DNA of 64,000 bases from Sphingomonas aliaeris (GTDB lineage: Bacteria; Pseudomonadota; Alphaproteobacteria; Sphingomonadales; Sphingomonadaceae): positions 3,841,001 to 3,905,000 of the forward strand of contig NZ_CP061035.1 of the NCBI RefSeq assembly GCF_016743815.1, given 5' to 3'. The first letter of the stretch is position 1. Each line of letters starts with the position of its first letter. The notes beneath the pieces were generated by a model. That model ran no database searches and had not been told where the DNA came from. It saw only the letters and a program-made list of their open reading frames with translations. The position numbers and the translations under genes were made by a program. Shown here piece after piece: positions 1-13,698 of the stretch.

Positions 1-133
1 GGGGCTCGCGTGGGACGATTCGGCGATCGGCATAGACTGGCCATCGGTCGCCGATCCGGAAACGCTGTCGCCAAAGGATCGCGTTCAGCCCGTGCTGGCC
101 GATCTTCCTGCCTATTTTCATCATAAGGGCTGA
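1..133 (+). CDS. rfbC: dTDP-4-dehydrorhamnose 3,5-epimerase, C-terminal fragment
   Basis: Only the last 43 codons are inside the window. They read [14 protein letters not shown] and end in HHKG before TGA. The stretch [11 protein letters not shown] is typical of the C-terminal end of RmlC/RfbC, the cupin enzyme that epimerises C3 and C5 of dTDP-4-keto-6-deoxyglucose in dTDP-L-rhamnose synthesis. The gene ends 7 bases before rfbB and begins the run rfbC-rfbB-rfbD-rfbA, which supports the call. The catalytic part lies upstream and cannot be checked here. Confidence 0.85.
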   Translation, partial: GLAWDDSAIGIDWPSVADPETLSPKDRVQPVLADLPAYFHHKG

Positions 134-140
134 GACCGAG

Positions 141-1205
141 ATGCGGATCATTGTTACCGGCGGCGCGGGCTTCATCGGGTCGGCGCTCGTGCGCCACCTG
201 GTGGTCGAAAAGGGCTATGACGTCCTGACGATCGATGCGCTGACCTATGCCGGCAATATGGCCTCGCTTCGCGATGTCCAGGACAAGCCCAATCACCGTT
301 TCCTGAAGGCGGATATCTGCGACCGGGATGCGATGGACGCCGCGGTCGCCGAGTTCCGGCCTGACCGGATCATGCATCTAGCGGCGGAAAGCCATGTCGA
401 TCGCTCGATCACCGGCGCTGCCGATTTCATCCGCACCAACATCATGGGCACGTTCACGCTGCTGGAGGCCGCCCGCGCCTATTGGCTGGCGCTCGACGCC
501 GATGCGAAACAGGCATTCCGTTTCCTGCACGTCTCGACCGACGAAGTGTACGGCTCGCTCGGGGCCGAGGGCCTGTTCACCGAGGAAACGCCCTACGATC
601 CCAGTTCGCCATATTCGGCGTCCAAGGCATCGTCCGATCACCTCGCCAAGGCGTGGCAGCGCACGTACGGCTTGCCGATCGTCGTGTCCAATTGTTCGAA
701 CAATTACGGGCCGTATCATTTCCCGGAAAAGCTGATCCCGTTGATCATCCTCAACGCGCTGGATGGCCGTCCGCTGCCGGTCTACGGCAAGGGCGATAAC
801 ATTCGCGACTGGCTGTATGTCGAGGATCATGCCCGCGCGCTCGATCTGATCGCCGAACGGGGTCGCCCGGGCGAAACCTATAATGTCGGCGGTCGCAACG
901 AGCGGCAGAACATTGATGTCGTGCGCCGCATCTGCGAGACGCTGGACCGGCTGGTCCCCGGCGATGCCCCGCGTGAGACGCTGATCGAATTCGTCACCGA
1001 TCGCCCCGGCCACGACGCCCGTTATGCGATCGATGCGACCCGGTTGGAAACCGAACTCGGCTGGCGCGCGCAAGAGACCTTCGAGACCGGCATCGACAAG
1101 ACGGTGCAATGGTATCTCGATAACGAATGGTGGTGGCGGTCGCTGCGCGACAGTTATGACGGGGCCCGGCTCGGCCTTGAAGCGACGAAGGCAAAGACGC
1201 CGTGA
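141..1205 (+). CDS. rfbB: dTDP-glucose 4,6-dehydratase
   Basis: 354 residues, the usual RmlB length. It converts dTDP-glucose to dTDP-4-keto-6-deoxyglucose, the second step of dTDP-L-rhamnose synthesis, in the cytoplasm. The N-terminus carries the NAD-binding Rossmann motif [13 protein letters not shown]. The extended-SDR active site is visible as the STDEVYGSL segment (Thr-Asp-Glu triad region) followed by [11 protein letters not shown], giving the YxxxK pair. The [13 protein letters not shown] motif is family-typical. The end overlaps rfbD by 4 bases, so the two are probably translationally coupled. Codon use matches the neighbours. Confidence 0.95.
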   Translation: MRIIVTGGAGFIGSALVRHLVVEKGYDVLTIDALTYAGNMASLRDVQDKPNHRFLKADICDRDAMDAAVAEFRPDRIMHLAAESHVDRSITGAADFIRTNIMGTFTLLEAARAYWLALDADAKQAFRFLHVSTDEVYGSLGAEGLFTEETPYDPSSPYSASKASSDHLAKAWQRTYGLPIVVSNCSNNYGPYHFPEKLIPLIILNALDGRPLPVYGKGDNIRDWLYVEDHARALDLIAERGRPGETYNVGGRNERQNIDVVRRICETLDRLVPGDAPRETLIEFVTDRPGHDARYAIDATRLETELGWRAQETFETGIDKTVQWYLDNEWWWRSLRDSYDGARLGLEATKAKTP

Positions 1206-2085
1206 GGATCGCCGTCACCGGCCGTGAGGGCCAGGTCGTGCAGAGCCTGGTCGAGCGCGGCGCGCGCGATGGGTCAAACCATATCGTCATCCCGCTCGGC
1301 CGGCCCGATCTCGACCTTGCCGATGCCTCCAGCGTACATGCCGTCCTCGCCGCCGCACGACCGGACGCGATCGTTTCCGCGGCCGCCTACACCGCGGTCG
1401 ACAAGGCGGAATCGGATACGGACGCGGCCTTCGCGGTCAACGCCACCGGTGCCGGAGCGGTTGCCGAAGCGGCCGCTGCGCTTGGCGTGCCCTTGGTCCA
1501 TCTTTCGACCGACTTCGTCTTCGACGGCAGCAAGCCCGACCTGTACGTCGAAACCGATCCTACCGCGCCGCTGGGTGTCTATGGCGCGTCGAAACTGGCG
1601 GGGAGCAGGCCGTGCTGGCCGCGCATTCCGACAGTGCGATCCTGCGCACCGCCTGGGTCTACAGCCCGTTCGGCGCGAACTTTCTGAAGACGATGCTGCG
1701 GCTGGCGGCCGATCGCGACGAACTTGGCGTCGTCGCCGATCAACTGGGCAACCCGACCAGCGCGCTCGACATCGCCGACACGGTGTTACACGTGATCGAA
1801 CGCCTGAAGGACGATTCCACCGCCGATCTGCGCGGCGTGTTTCACATGACCAGCAATGGCGGCACCAATTGGGCGGGCTTTGCCGAGGCGATTTTTGCCG
1901 CATCCGCGGCGCATGGCGGTCCGGCGGCGACGGTCCGGCATATTCCGTCGACCGATTATCCGACCCCGGCCAGACGACCGGCCAATTCGCGGCTGGACTG
2001 CACAAAGCTCGCCCGGAATTACGGCATCGATCTCGGCCACTGGACGCATGCGGTCGATCCGATCGTCGCGCGTCACCTTTCCTGA
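1202..2085 (+). CDS. rfbD: dTDP-4-dehydrorhamnose reductase (frameshifted)
   Basis: Starts at GTG 1202, overlapping rfbB. The first frame gives [16 protein letters not shown], a Rossmann start, then STDFVFDG and YGASKLAG (the YxxxK catalytic pair). At the G run 1600-1603 the frame is lost: with one more G the protein continues LAG-E-Q-A-V-L-A into [19 protein letters not shown], which is read from about 1604 to 2085 in another frame. The restored protein is about 294 residues, normal for RmlD. It performs the last reduction to dTDP-L-rhamnose. A sequencing indel in the G run is more likely than a pseudogene because both halves are well conserved and the other pathway genes are intact. Confidence 0.88.
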
Positions 2086-2128
2086 TCCCCGGCCATCCCT
2101 CCGAACCACACACGAAAGACAGACGATC

Positions 2129-3004
2129 ATGAAGGGCATCATCCTCGCCGGCGGCAGCGGTACGCGGCTTCATCCCATGACGTTGGCGACGTCCAAGCAG
2201 CTCATGCCGGTCTATGACAAGCCGATGATCTATTATCCGCTGTCCACGCTGATGCTCGCCGGGATCCGCGAAGTGCTGCTCATCTCGACGCCGCGCGACG
2301 TGCCCTCGTTCCAGTCGCTGCTCGGCGATGGATCGCAATGGGGCATGAACATCGAATATGCCGTGCAGCCTAATCCCGACGGGCTGGCACAGGCCTATAT
2401 TATTGGTGCGGACTTCGTCGACGGGAATGCATCCGCGCTGATCCTTGGCGACAATATCTATTATGGGCATGGCATGACCGAACTCTGCGCCACCGCAATG
2501 GCGCGCCCCAACGGTGCGTCGGTCTTCGCCTATCACGTCCACGATCCGGAACGGTATGGCGTAGTCGAGTTCGATGAGAACATGCGCGCACTGTCGATCG
2601 AGGAGAAGCCTGCGGTGGCGCGTTCGAACTGGGCGGTCACCGGCCTGTATTTCTACGATTCGCAAGTGGTGGACATTGCCGCAGACCTGAAGCCGTCGGC
2701 ACGCGGCGAGCTAGAGATTACCGACGTCAACCGGATCTACCTCGAACGCGGCGAATTGTCGGTCAACATCATGGGCCGGGGCTTTGCGTGGCTCGACACT
2801 GGCACTGCGGACAGCCTGCTCGAAGCTGCCGAGTTCGTCCGCACGATCGAAAAGCGTCAGGGTTTTAAGGTCGCCTGCCCGGAAGAAATTGCCTTCGCGC
2901 AAGGATTCATCGACGAAGCGCAACTGAACAAGGCGATTGCCGCGCTCGGCAAGTCCGAATATGCAACGTCGATCCGCCGCATGCTGGAACGCGCCGGGCG
3001 CTGA
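2129..3004 (+). CDS. rfbA: Glucose-1-phosphate thymidylyltransferase
   Basis: 291 residues starting at ATG 2129 ([18 protein letters not shown]). The G-G-x-G-T-R-L-x-P-x-T motif is the nucleotidyltransferase signature that binds d[21 protein letters not shown] and [11 protein letters not shown] are classic RmlA motifs, and [15 protein letters not shown] is the C-terminal signature. It makes dTDP-glucose from glucose-1-phosphate and dTTP, the first step of dTDP-L-rhamnose formation for cell-surface polysaccharide. It closes the rfbCBDA order. A longer upstream reading frame is only the rfbD shadow. Confidence 0.95.
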   Translation: MKGIILAGGSGTRLHPMTLATSKQLMPVYDKPMIYYPLSTLMLAGIREVLLISTPRDVPSFQSLLGDGSQWGMNIEYAVQPNPDGLAQAYIIGADFVDGNASALILGDNIYYGHGMTELCATAMARPNGASVFAYHVHDPERYGVVEFDENMRALSIEEKPAVARSNWAVTGLYFYDSQVVDIAADLKPSARGELEITDVNRIYLERGELSVNIMGRGFAWLDTGTADSLLEAAEFVRTIEKRQGFKVACPEEIAFAQGFIDEAQLNKAIAALGKSEYATSIRRMLERAGR

Positions 3005-3301
3005 CGTCGTTGACCGGCATATGGCGCACAAACGCGTGAAAGAAATGCGACCGACGCGTTGGCCTCATGGATGGGCGGTCGTCGCCCCTTAGCTTTTCGA
3101 AGGCCCGTCAGCGCTCAGCTCAACGTATTGATCCGCTCAGATCGGGAACAATTACCGTTCGGGTTCCCAATATCCTTGCACCGGATTATACCGCTTCAAC
3201 GCGTAGTTCGAGCCTGTATAGATGCTGTTCCTCATAGCCGGGGGCATGCTCAACATGGCGCCCGCCGCCCAGCTGCACACGGATCACCGCGAACAGGAAA
3301 A

Positions 3302-3388
3302 TGGTGCCCAGAAGAGGACTCGAACCTCCACGCCCTTGCGAGCGCCAGCACCTGAAGCTGGTGCGTCTACCAATTCCGCCATCTGGGC
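3302..3388 (-). tRNA. tRNA-Leu (anticodon CAG)
   Basis: On the reverse strand the sequence begins GCCCAGATGGCGGAATTGG and ends CTGGGC-A-CCA, so the 7-bp acceptor stem GCCCAGA/TCTGGGC closes and CCA is encoded. The anticodon arm is CCAGC-TT-CAG-GT-GCTGG, giving anticodon CAG. The TAGACGCA D-loop segment and the long variable arm are typical of tRNA-Leu, as is the TTCGAGTCC T-loop. The roughly 300 bases between rfbA and this tRNA hold no convincing gene. Confidence 0.95.
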
Positions 3389-3491
3389 ACGGGGTAGGGG
3401 GCGGCCTTTAGGGGTGGGGGGGATGGCCTTGTCAACACGCTGTCTGCTGGGGCAAGGGGATTGGCACAATTAATCGAGACAGGCTGTGGCG

Positions 3492-4427
3492 ATGAAGGAC
3501 ATGCTGGTAACGCTGATCGGGGGCGGCGGGTTCGTCGGGCGCTATGTCGCCCAGGAGCTGCTGAAAACCGGGGCGCGGGTACGGATCGCGCAACGTGATC
3601 CGAAGTCGGCCTTCTTTTTGAAGACCCAGGGCGCGCTCGGCCAGATGCAATATGCGGCAGTAGACGTAACGAAGCCGGAATCGATCGCGCGGGCGGTGCG
3701 CGGATCGGACGCAGTGGTGAACCTCGTTGGTGTACTGTCGGGGAATTTCCAGCGGATACAGGCCGAGGGCGCGGAGAACGTCGCCAAGGCTGCAGCTGCT
3801 GCCAGCGTAGCGGCGCTCGTGCACGTCTCCGCGATCGGCGCGGATGCCGAATCCGACTCGGCTTACGGTCGGTCGAAGGGCGAAGGCGAAGCGGCGGTGC
3901 GGGCGGCGTTTCCGTCGGCGACGATTCTGCGGCCATCGATCGTGTTTGGGCGGGAAGACCAGTTCGTGAACCGTTTCGCGGCGATGGTCGCGGCGTTTCC
4001 GGTGGTGCCGGTGTTGCGGTCGGGGGCGAAGTTTCAGCCGGTTTATGTTGCGGATGTTGCCGAAGGTGCCGCGCAGGCGGCTTTGCAGCCGGGGCGGTTC
4101 GGGGGTGCGACCTATGAGTTGGGCGGGCCGGACGTGGTGTCGATGGGCGAGCTTATCCGGTGGATCGCCAATGCGATCGGGCGGGATCCTTCGATCATCG
4201 AGCTGCCCGATTTCGCCGGTGCAGCACTGTCCAATCTGGGCTTCCTGCCCGGTGCGCCGATCACGCGCGACCAGTGGAAGATGCTCCAGAAGGACAATAT
4301 CGTGACCGGAACGAACGGTTTGGAGGCGTTTGGCATCACGCCGACGCCGATGGCGAGCGTGGCGCACGCATGGCTGGTGCGGTATCGCCGCGAGGGCCGG
4401 TTCGGGACGCTCGGCCAGATCACCTGA
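3492..4427 (+). CDS. NDUFA9-like NAD(P)-binding protein (complex I assembly/accessory type)
   Basis: About 311 residues. The N-terminus VTLIGGGGFVGRYVAQELL is an atypical-SDR Rossmann motif (GxxGxxG). It continues with VNLVGVLSG, LVHVSAIGAD, YGRSKGEGE and ILRPSIVFGRED, the pattern of the NDUFA9-like branch of NAD(P)H-binding proteins related to the 39-kDa subunit of mitochondrial complex I. In alphaproteobacteria such proteins are annotated as complex I NDUFA9 family. An in-frame GTG lies two codons upstream at 3486; ATG 3492 is preferred. The stop lies inside a 14-base tandem duplication. The gene precedes uppP by 89 bases. Confidence 0.8.
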   Translation: MKDMLVTLIGGGGFVGRYVAQELLKTGARVRIAQRDPKSAFFLKTQGALGQMQYAAVDVTKPESIARAVRGSDAVVNLVGVLSGNFQRIQAEGAENVAKAAAAASVAALVHVSAIGADAESDSAYGRSKGEGEAAVRAAFPSATILRPSIVFGREDQFVNRFAAMVAAFPVVPVLRSGAKFQPVYVADVAEGAAQAALQPGRFGGATYELGGPDVVSMGELIRWIANAIGRDPSIIELPDFAGAALSNLGFLPGAPITRDQWKMLQKDNIVTGTNGLEAFGITPTPMASVAHAWLVRYRREGRFGTLGQIT

Positions 4428-4441
4428 GCCAGATCACCTGA
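4414..4441 (+). repeat. 14-bp perfect tandem duplication at a gene end
   Basis: GCCAGATCACCTGA occurs at 4414-4427 and again immediately at 4428-4441. The first copy contains the last codons and stop of the NDUFA9-like gene, so the second copy is a duplicated, untranslated gene end. It looks like a simple slippage duplication. Confidence 0.9.
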
Positions 4442-4516
4442 GCCTGTCCGGCCAGAAGATGCCGGCAGGGACATGCAGGCGGCCGGACGAACGGTCGCCC
4501 CGATAGGGGAAGTTTC

Positions 4517-5323
4517 GTGGACCTGATGATCATCGTCCTGCTCGGCATCGTCGAGGGGGTGACCGAATTCCTGCCCGTCTCGTCGACCGGCCATCTGATC
4601 CTGGCGGGCGCGCTGCTGGGCTTGCCGAGCGCGGATGCGACGTTCGACATCGTCATCCAGCTGGGTGCGATCCTGGCGGTCATCGTGCTGTTCTGGGGGC
4701 GGTTCATGAAGGTCGGCCGTGGATTGCTGGCGCGCGATCCCGCCGCGATCCGCTTCACGCGCAACGTCCTCCTGGGGTTCCTGCCATCGGCTGTCGTGGG
4801 CGCGGTGGCGTACAAGGCGATCAAGGCGGTGCTGGAGGCGCCCACGATCGGCCCGGTCGTGGTCGCGGTGGCGCTGATCGTCGGCGGCGTTCTGATCCTG
4901 ATCATCGAGCGTCTGTCCAAGACGGTGAAGACGCGGTCGGTGGAGGACATGCCGTGGCGGACCGCACTGACGATCGGCGTCGTACAGTGCCTGGCGATGA
5001 TACCGGGCGTAAGCCGGTCGGGCGCGACGATCATGGGGGCGCTGACACTGGGCGTCGATCGCGAGACGGCGGCTGAATACAGTTTCTTCCTCGCCATACC
5101 GACGATGATGGGCGCGACCGCGCTGGCGTTGTTCAAGGGTCGCCACGAACTCGGCGATGCGCATCTGACGGCGATCGCGATCGGGTTTGTCGTGTCGTTC
5201 CTGGTCGCTTTGGTCGTGATTCGGTGGTTCGTCGGATTCGTCGGCAAACACGGCTTCGGACCATTTGCGTGGTATCGTATAGTCGCGGGGACCGTAGCAC
5301 TCATCGCCCTATCGCTAGGATAA
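4517..5323 (+). CDS. uppP: Undecaprenyl-diphosphatase (UppP/BacA)
   Basis: 268 residues from GTG 4517, with AGGGGAAG just upstream as ribosome binding site. The protein is strongly hydrophobic with many membrane segments. Near the N-terminus it has the BacA motif EGVTEFLPVSSTGHL (about residues 13-27), and later PGVSRSGAT, the second conserved catalytic segment. It dephosphorylates undecaprenyl pyrophosphate to recycle the lipid carrier for peptidoglycan and surface polysaccharides. Length and motifs fit the family fully. The 3' flank 5324-5483 is AT-richer and probably holds the promoter of gltD. Confidence 0.95.
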   Translation: MDLMIIVLLGIVEGVTEFLPVSSTGHLILAGALLGLPSADATFDIVIQLGAILAVIVLFWGRFMKVGRGLLARDPAAIRFTRNVLLGFLPSAVVGAVAYKAIKAVLEAPTIGPVVVAVALIVGGVLILIIERLSKTVKTRSVEDMPWRTALTIGVVQCLAMIPGVSRSGATIMGALTLGVDRETAAEYSFFLAIPTMMGATALALFKGRHELGDAHLTAIAIGFVVSFLVALVVIRWFVGFVGKHGFGPFAWYRIVAGTVALIALSLG

Positions 5324-5483
5324 GTCCGTATCGGCCCTATAATGGGATAGTTGTTCAAGCGAGAAATAGCTTGTTTCAGCTGCTTAACTTTATTAGGACA
5401 ACACTACTTACCTAAAAGCCGTTTCGGTCGTGACACGCGGTAAAATTTGAAATATTAGATCCTCGACAATGCGAGCGAGACCG

Positions 5484-6938
5484 ATGACCGAAACCATGCT
5501 GAAATTCGTGGAAAAGCCACAGGCATTCCCCGGCAAGCGCGCTCCGGAACTGCGCGCGGAGGATTTTCGAGAGATCGCCGATCGCTATGCGACGCCGACT
5601 GCGGAGGATCAGGCCGGGCGCTGTTCGCAGTGCGGCGTGCCCTATTGTTCGGTCCACTGCCCGTTGCACAATCACATTCCGGACTGGTTGCGGCTGACCG
5701 CCGAGGGGCGGCTGCGCGAGGCGTATGAGCTGAGCAATTCGACATCGACCATGCCCGAAATCTGCGGCCGAATCTGCCCGCAGGACCGGTTGTGCGAAGG
5801 CAATTGCGTGATCGAATTCTCAGGTCACGGCGCGGTGACGATCGGATCGGTCGAGAAGTTCATCACCGACACGGCATGGGAAGAGGGCTGGGTCGAGCCG
5901 CTGGCCGCCGGACCGTCGCGCGGCCAATCGGTCGGCGTGGTCGGTGCAGGACCTGCGGGTCTGGCGGCGGCGGAATATCTGCGCGGCTATGGCTATGAGG
6001 TGCACGTCTATGATCGGTACGACCGGGCGGGCGGGCTGCTGACCTACGGCATCCCCGGGTTCAAGCTGGAAAAGCATGTCGTGATGCGGCGGGTCGAGCG
6101 GCTGAAACAGGGCGGCATCGTGTTCCACGAAGGGTTCGAGGTCGGCCGCGACGGGACTTTGGACGAATTGCGCCAGCGCCACGACGGCGTGCTGATCGCG
6201 ACCGGCGTGTACAAGCCGCGGGCGATCAAGGCGCCCGGCGTCGGGCATCGCGGCGTCGTGGATGCGCTCGATTTCCTCACCGCATCCAACCGCAAGGGCT
6301 TCGGCGACGCCGTGCCCGCGTTCGACGACGGATCGCTGAATGCCGAGGGCAAGCACGTCGTCGTGATCGGCGGCGGCGATACAGCGATGGATTGCGTGCG
6401 GACGTCGATCCGCCAGGGTGCGGCGAGCGTGAAATGCCTGTACCGCCGCGACCGTGCGAACATGCCGGGATCGCAGCGCGAAGTCGCCAATGCCGAGGAA
6501 GAAGGCGTCGAATTCGTCTGGCTCTCCGCGCCCGGGGCCTTTGCGGCGGCGGACGCGGCGGAGTCCGCCGTGACCAGCGTGAAGGCCAGCCGCATGCGGC
6601 TGGGCGCGCCCGACGCAAGCGGACGGCGCGCGCCCGAGATCGACCCGGCGGGCGGCTTCGACGTGCCGGCCGATCTGGTCATCAAGGCGCTGGGTTTCGA
6701 TGCCGAGGACCTGCCGACGATGTTCGGCGCACCCGAACTGGGCGTCACCCGCTGGGGCACGTTGCTGGTCGGCAAGACGCTGATGACGTCGCTGGACGGC
6801 GTGTTCGCTGCCGGAGACATCGTGCGCGGCGCGTCGCTGGTGGTATGGGCGATCCGCGACGGACGCGACGTGTCGGCCGCTATGCACAAGTATCTGAAGG
6901 CGAAGGCGAAGGCGGCGGCGGCGAAGGTGGCGGCGTGA
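5484..6938 (+). CDS. gltD: Glutamate synthase (NADPH) small subunit
   Basis: About 484 residues. The N-terminal ferredoxin-like region has the cysteine clusters CSQCGVPYCSVHCPLHN and CGRICPQDRLCEGNC for the 4Fe-4S centres. It is followed by an FAD site (VGVVGAGPAGLAAAEYL) and an NADPH site (VVVIGGGDTAMDCVRT), and ends with GVFAAGDIVRGASLVVWAI. It feeds electrons from NADPH to GltB to make glutamate from glutamine and 2-oxoglutarate. An in-frame ATG at 5469 is possible, but the purine-rich GAGCGAGA lies properly upstream of ATG 5484. The gene order is gltD first, and a toxin-antitoxin pair separates it from gltB. Confidence 0.94.
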   Translation: MTETMLKFVEKPQAFPGKRAPELRAEDFREIADRYATPTAEDQAGRCSQCGVPYCSVHCPLHNHIPDWLRLTAEGRLREAYELSNSTSTMPEICGRICPQDRLCEGNCVIEFSGHGAVTIGSVEKFITDTAWEEGWVEPLAAGPSRGQSVGVVGAGPAGLAAAEYLRGYGYEVHVYDRYDRAGGLLTYGIPGFKLEKHVVMRRVERLKQGGIVFHEGFEVGRDGTLDELRQRHDGVLIATGVYKPRAIKAPGVGHRGVVDALDFLTASNRKGFGDAVPAFDDGSLNAEGKHVVVIGGGDTAMDCVRTSIRQGAASVKCLYRRDRANMPGSQREVANAEEEGVEFVWLSAPGAFAAADAAESAVTSVKASRMRLGAPDASGRRAPEIDPAGGFDVPADLVIKALGFDAEDLPTMFGAPELGVTRWGTLLVGKTLMTSLDGVFAAGDIVRGASLVVWAIRDGRDVSAAMHKYLKAKAKAAAAKVAA

Positions 6939-7231
6939 GGCTGCGGACACAGGAAGTTCAAGCCATAAAGGCGTCGGTAGCCGAAGCGTTTGGTCCGTCG
7001 GCAATCGTACGCCTTTTTGGTAGTCGGATCGACGATACGCTGCGTGGTGGTGATATCGATCTTCATCTCGAAGTGGACGACGGCAGCCAAGACTATCGCA
7101 AAGCTGCCGCCTTTCGATGGCGTTTGTTCGATCGCATCGACGAACAAAAAGTCGATCTAGTTTTTCGAGTACGAGGCCGACCGCTGCGTCCAATCGATGA
7201 AATTGCCTATGAAGAAGGCATTGTCCTATGA
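6935..7231 (+). CDS. MntA-type nucleotidyltransferase (antitoxin of HepT/MntA pair)
   Basis: 98 residues from GTG 6935, overlapping the gltD stop by 4 bases. It contains the minimal nucleotidyltransferase motif G29-S30-x9-D40-x-D42 (LFGSRIDDTLRGGDIDLHL), followed by KVDLVF as the third acidic strand. This is the MNT fold of the type VII HepT/MntA systems, in which MntA AMPylates the HEPN toxin to silence it. The overlap with the next HEPN-like gene (ATGA, 4 bases) supports the pairing. Composition is visibly less GC-rich than gltD and gltB on either side, suggesting acquisition. Function is inferred from motifs and context. Confidence 0.82.
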   Translation: MRLRTQEVQAIKASVAEAFGPSAIVRLFGSRIDDTLRGGDIDLHLEVDDGSQDYRKAAAFRWRLFDRIDEQKVDLVFRVRGRPLRPIDEIAYEEGIVL

Positions 7232-7711
7232 ATCGAGATGCACTCCGTCTCGCAGCCGCTGTCGATGTAACGTCAAGAGCAACCGAGCGTCTTAAGTCCT
7301 CGATTGTTGATGATCGGATCCTTATTGCGAGAGCGATTGCTGATCCGAATGTTGAGCAGGACAAAGAACTATTACGGGCACTCGACGCGTTCGTTCAACG
7401 CTTCCAACAAGTGCACGAACACATGACACACCGCCTGTATCCGGCGTTCTATCGAGTTGCCACCGCTGGTGACCGGCCACCGGCCTTGCGAGATCTTTTC
7501 GTTTGGCTGGAGCGTTTCAAGTTCTTCGACAGCGGGCTCGTCTGGGTAGAACGCACCGAACTCCGAAACCGGCTTATCCACGAATATCCGTTGGACGCTG
7601 CCGATCGTATCCTCGACCTACAAGCCGCAGTCGAACTGTCCTCAGCGATGATGGCCGAGTTCGATCGCGTGATCACCCACATAGCCGACCGCAATATTCT
7701 GGAGAACGGCA

Positions 7712-7719
<8 letters not shown>
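7228..7719 (+). CDS. HepT-like HEPN toxin
   Basis: 163 residues. The C-terminal half carries R113-x4-H118-E119-Y120 (RNRLIHEY), the RX4HXY motif of HEPN ribonuclease toxins. The protein is predicted mostly helical, as expected for HEPN. It starts inside the stop of the MntA-like gene and ends 8 bases inside gltB, so the two flanking glt genes and this pair form one continuous overlapping string. It is longer than the shortest HepT proteins, with an extra helical N-terminal part (residues 1-60). Target RNA is not predictable from sequence. A regulatory rather than toxic role is possible but not shown. Confidence 0.8.
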
Positions 7720-12257
<4,538 letters not shown>

Positions 12258-12314
12258 GCCCGGCCGCGCGCGTTTCGCCTTCCTTCACATGCCCGCCGGG
12301 CCTAAACGGCGGGC

Positions 12315-12986
12315 ATGTGGCAACTTCATCAATTCGCTCTGTGTCCCTTTTCACGCAAGGTCCGGCTCCTGCTGGGGGAGAAGGGCGTGGGATACGAACT
12401 CAAGCGCGAATCCCCGTGGGAACGCCGCGACGAATTCCTCGACATGAACCCCGCCGGGCAAGTGCCGGTGATGACGGATGAACCGCGCAAGATCCTGCTG
12501 ATGGATTCGATGGCGATCTGCGAATATCTGGAAGAGACGGTCGACAAGGCCGCGATGATCAACGGCACCGCGACGAACCGTGCGGAGATCCGCCGGCTGG
12601 TGTCGTGGTTCGACACGCACTTCTTCCAGGACGTCACCGCGCCATTGCTGCACGAACGTATGGTGAAGCGGCTGGTGACGAAGGAGTCGCCCGATTCGAA
12701 AGCGTTGCGCGAGGCGATGAAGGGCGCGGTCCGGCATCTGGATTATACCGATTACCTGCTGGGCCATCACAACTGGATCGCCGGCACGACGATGAGCCTG
12801 GCGGATCTGGCGGCGGCGGCGCAGATATCGGTGACGGATTATCTCGGCGGCATCGACTGGAAGAATCACGAGGAAACCGCGCGCTGGTATGCCGGGATGA
12901 AGAGCCGCCCGAGCTTCCGCCCGTTATTGTCGGAACGGATGGAAGGCATCTCCCCGCCGGCGCATTATGATGACGTGAACTTCTGA
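12315..12986 (+). CDS. Glutathione S-transferase-fold protein, possibly FtsZ-binding FzlA
   Basis: 223 residues. The N-terminal thioredoxin-like domain contains CPFSRKVRLLLGEKG and MNPAGQVPVM (cis-Pro segment), then DSMAICEYLEE, the pattern of GST glutathione-site residues. The helical C-terminal domain has the WIAGTTMSLADLAAAAQISV capping motif. Length and the strong alphaproteobacterial style fit FzlA, the GST-like protein that binds FtsZ in Caulobacter and related bacteria, but a general GST cannot be excluded from sequence alone. It is followed by csaA 13 bases after the stop, likely the same transcript. Confidence 0.75.
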   Translation: MWQLHQFALCPFSRKVRLLLGEKGVGYELKRESPWERRDEFLDMNPAGQVPVMTDEPRKILLMDSMAICEYLEETVDKAAMINGTATNRAEIRRLVSWFDTHFFQDVTAPLLHERMVKRLVTKESPDSKALREAMKGAVRHLDYTDYLLGHHNWIAGTTMSLADLAAAAQISVTDYLGGIDWKNHEETARWYAGMKSRPSFRPLLSERMEGISPPAHYDDVNF

Positions 12987-12999
12987 TCCGGGAGGCCGC

Positions 13000-13371
13000 A
13001 TGCACGTTAGCCACGACGCGACCGCAGGACCCGCCGAGCAGATCGGCTTCGACGATTTCCTGAAGGTCGACATCCGCGTCGGGACGATCGTCGAGGCGTT
13101 GCCCTTTCCCGAAGCGCGGAAACCGGCGTTCAGGCTGCTGATCGATTTCGGACCCGTGATCGGGATCAAACGATCCTCCGCACAGATTACCGAGCATTAT
13201 ACGCTGGAAGACCTGCTCGGGCGGCAGGTGGCGGCGGTGGTAAATTTCCCCCCGCGTCAGATCGGCAAGGTGATGTCGGAGGTTCTGACTTTGGGGTTTC
13301 CGGATGCCGAGGGGAAGGTCGTGCTGGTGGTGCCGAGCGCGGGCGTGCCTAATGGCGGGCGGTTGTTTTAG
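13000..13371 (+). CDS. csaA: CsaA-type tRNA-binding protein
   Basis: 123 residues made almost entirely of one OB-fold tRNA-binding domain. FLKVDIRVGTIVEA at the N-terminus, then KRSSAQITEHY, GRQVAAVVNFPPRQIGK and a C-terminal VPNGGRLF are the typical CsaA/TRBP111 signatures. CsaA has been described as a secretion-related chaperone in Bacillus and binds tRNA in vitro; its role in alphaproteobacteria is not settled. The gene is 13 bases downstream of the GST-fold gene. Confidence 0.87.
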   Translation: MHVSHDATAGPAEQIGFDDFLKVDIRVGTIVEALPFPEARKPAFRLLIDFGPVIGIKRSSAQITEHYTLEDLLGRQVAAVVNFPPRQIGKVMSEVLTLGFPDAEGKVVLVVPSAGVPNGGRLF

Positions 13372-13394
13372 GGTTTGGGTGACATAGTCCATAT

Positions 13395-13470
13395 CCACCG
13401 TTCGCCCTGAGCTTGTCGAAGGGCGGGTGTGGCAGGACAGGTGCTTCGACAGGCTCAGCACGAACGGTGG
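13395..13470. repeat. REP-like inverted repeat, type A, copy 1
   Basis: A left arm ACCGTTCG-CCTGAGCTTGTCGA and a right arm TCGACAGGCTCAGCACGAACGGT face each other across about 25 bases. A second copy with the same arms lies at 35898-35967. Arms of this kind are dispersed in many sphingomonad genomes. No transposase is nearby. Confidence 0.85.
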
Positions 13471-13544
13471 TGGGTGATGCATCGTGTGGGGGTATCGGCT
13501 GTCGGAAGCGTTACGGGGCGTTGGTATGTCCTGACCTCCGTTCG

Positions 13545-13619
13545 TTTCGAGCGAAGTCGAGAAACCTTGGTTAGCGCGTGGGGCCTGTTTCTCGACTTCG
13601 CTCGAAACGAACGGGAGGA
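13545..13619. repeat. REP-like inverted repeat, type B, copy 1
   Basis: The left arm CCGTTCGTTTCGAGCGAAGT and its reverse complement (about 13593-13613) face each other around a central spacer. The same arms recur at 20806-20886. It lies 75 bases after the type A copy in the same gap, so the space between csaA and the RcnB-like gene holds only repeats and a terminator. Confidence 0.85.
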
Positions 13620-13649
13620 GGGTGGCACGGGCGCTGGCCCCCTCACGCG

Positions 13650-13681
13650 AAAAGGCCCGGGCGGATCGCTCCGCCCGGGCC
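13650..13681 (-). terminator. Rho-independent terminator of the RcnB-like gene
   Basis: GGCCCGGGCGG and CCGCCCGGGCC form a perfect 11-bp stem around a 6-base loop. Read on the reverse strand the stem is followed by TTTTC, and it sits 18 bases past the stop of the RcnB-like gene. Confidence 0.85.
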
Positions 13682-13698
13682 AGGTGTCTACCGGGAGC

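Noticed and set aside
378..1109. Long open frame on the reverse strand of rfbB
   Set aside because: It mirrors the GC-rich codon pattern of rfbB and has no recognisable domain; the forward frame is a clear enzyme.
1274..2665. 463-codon reverse frame across rfbD and rfbA
   Set aside because: Rich in Arg and without motifs, spanning two forward genes with firm assignments.
3059..3473. Small forward frames around the tRNA-Leu gene
   Set aside because: They run through the tRNA and lack any protein motif.
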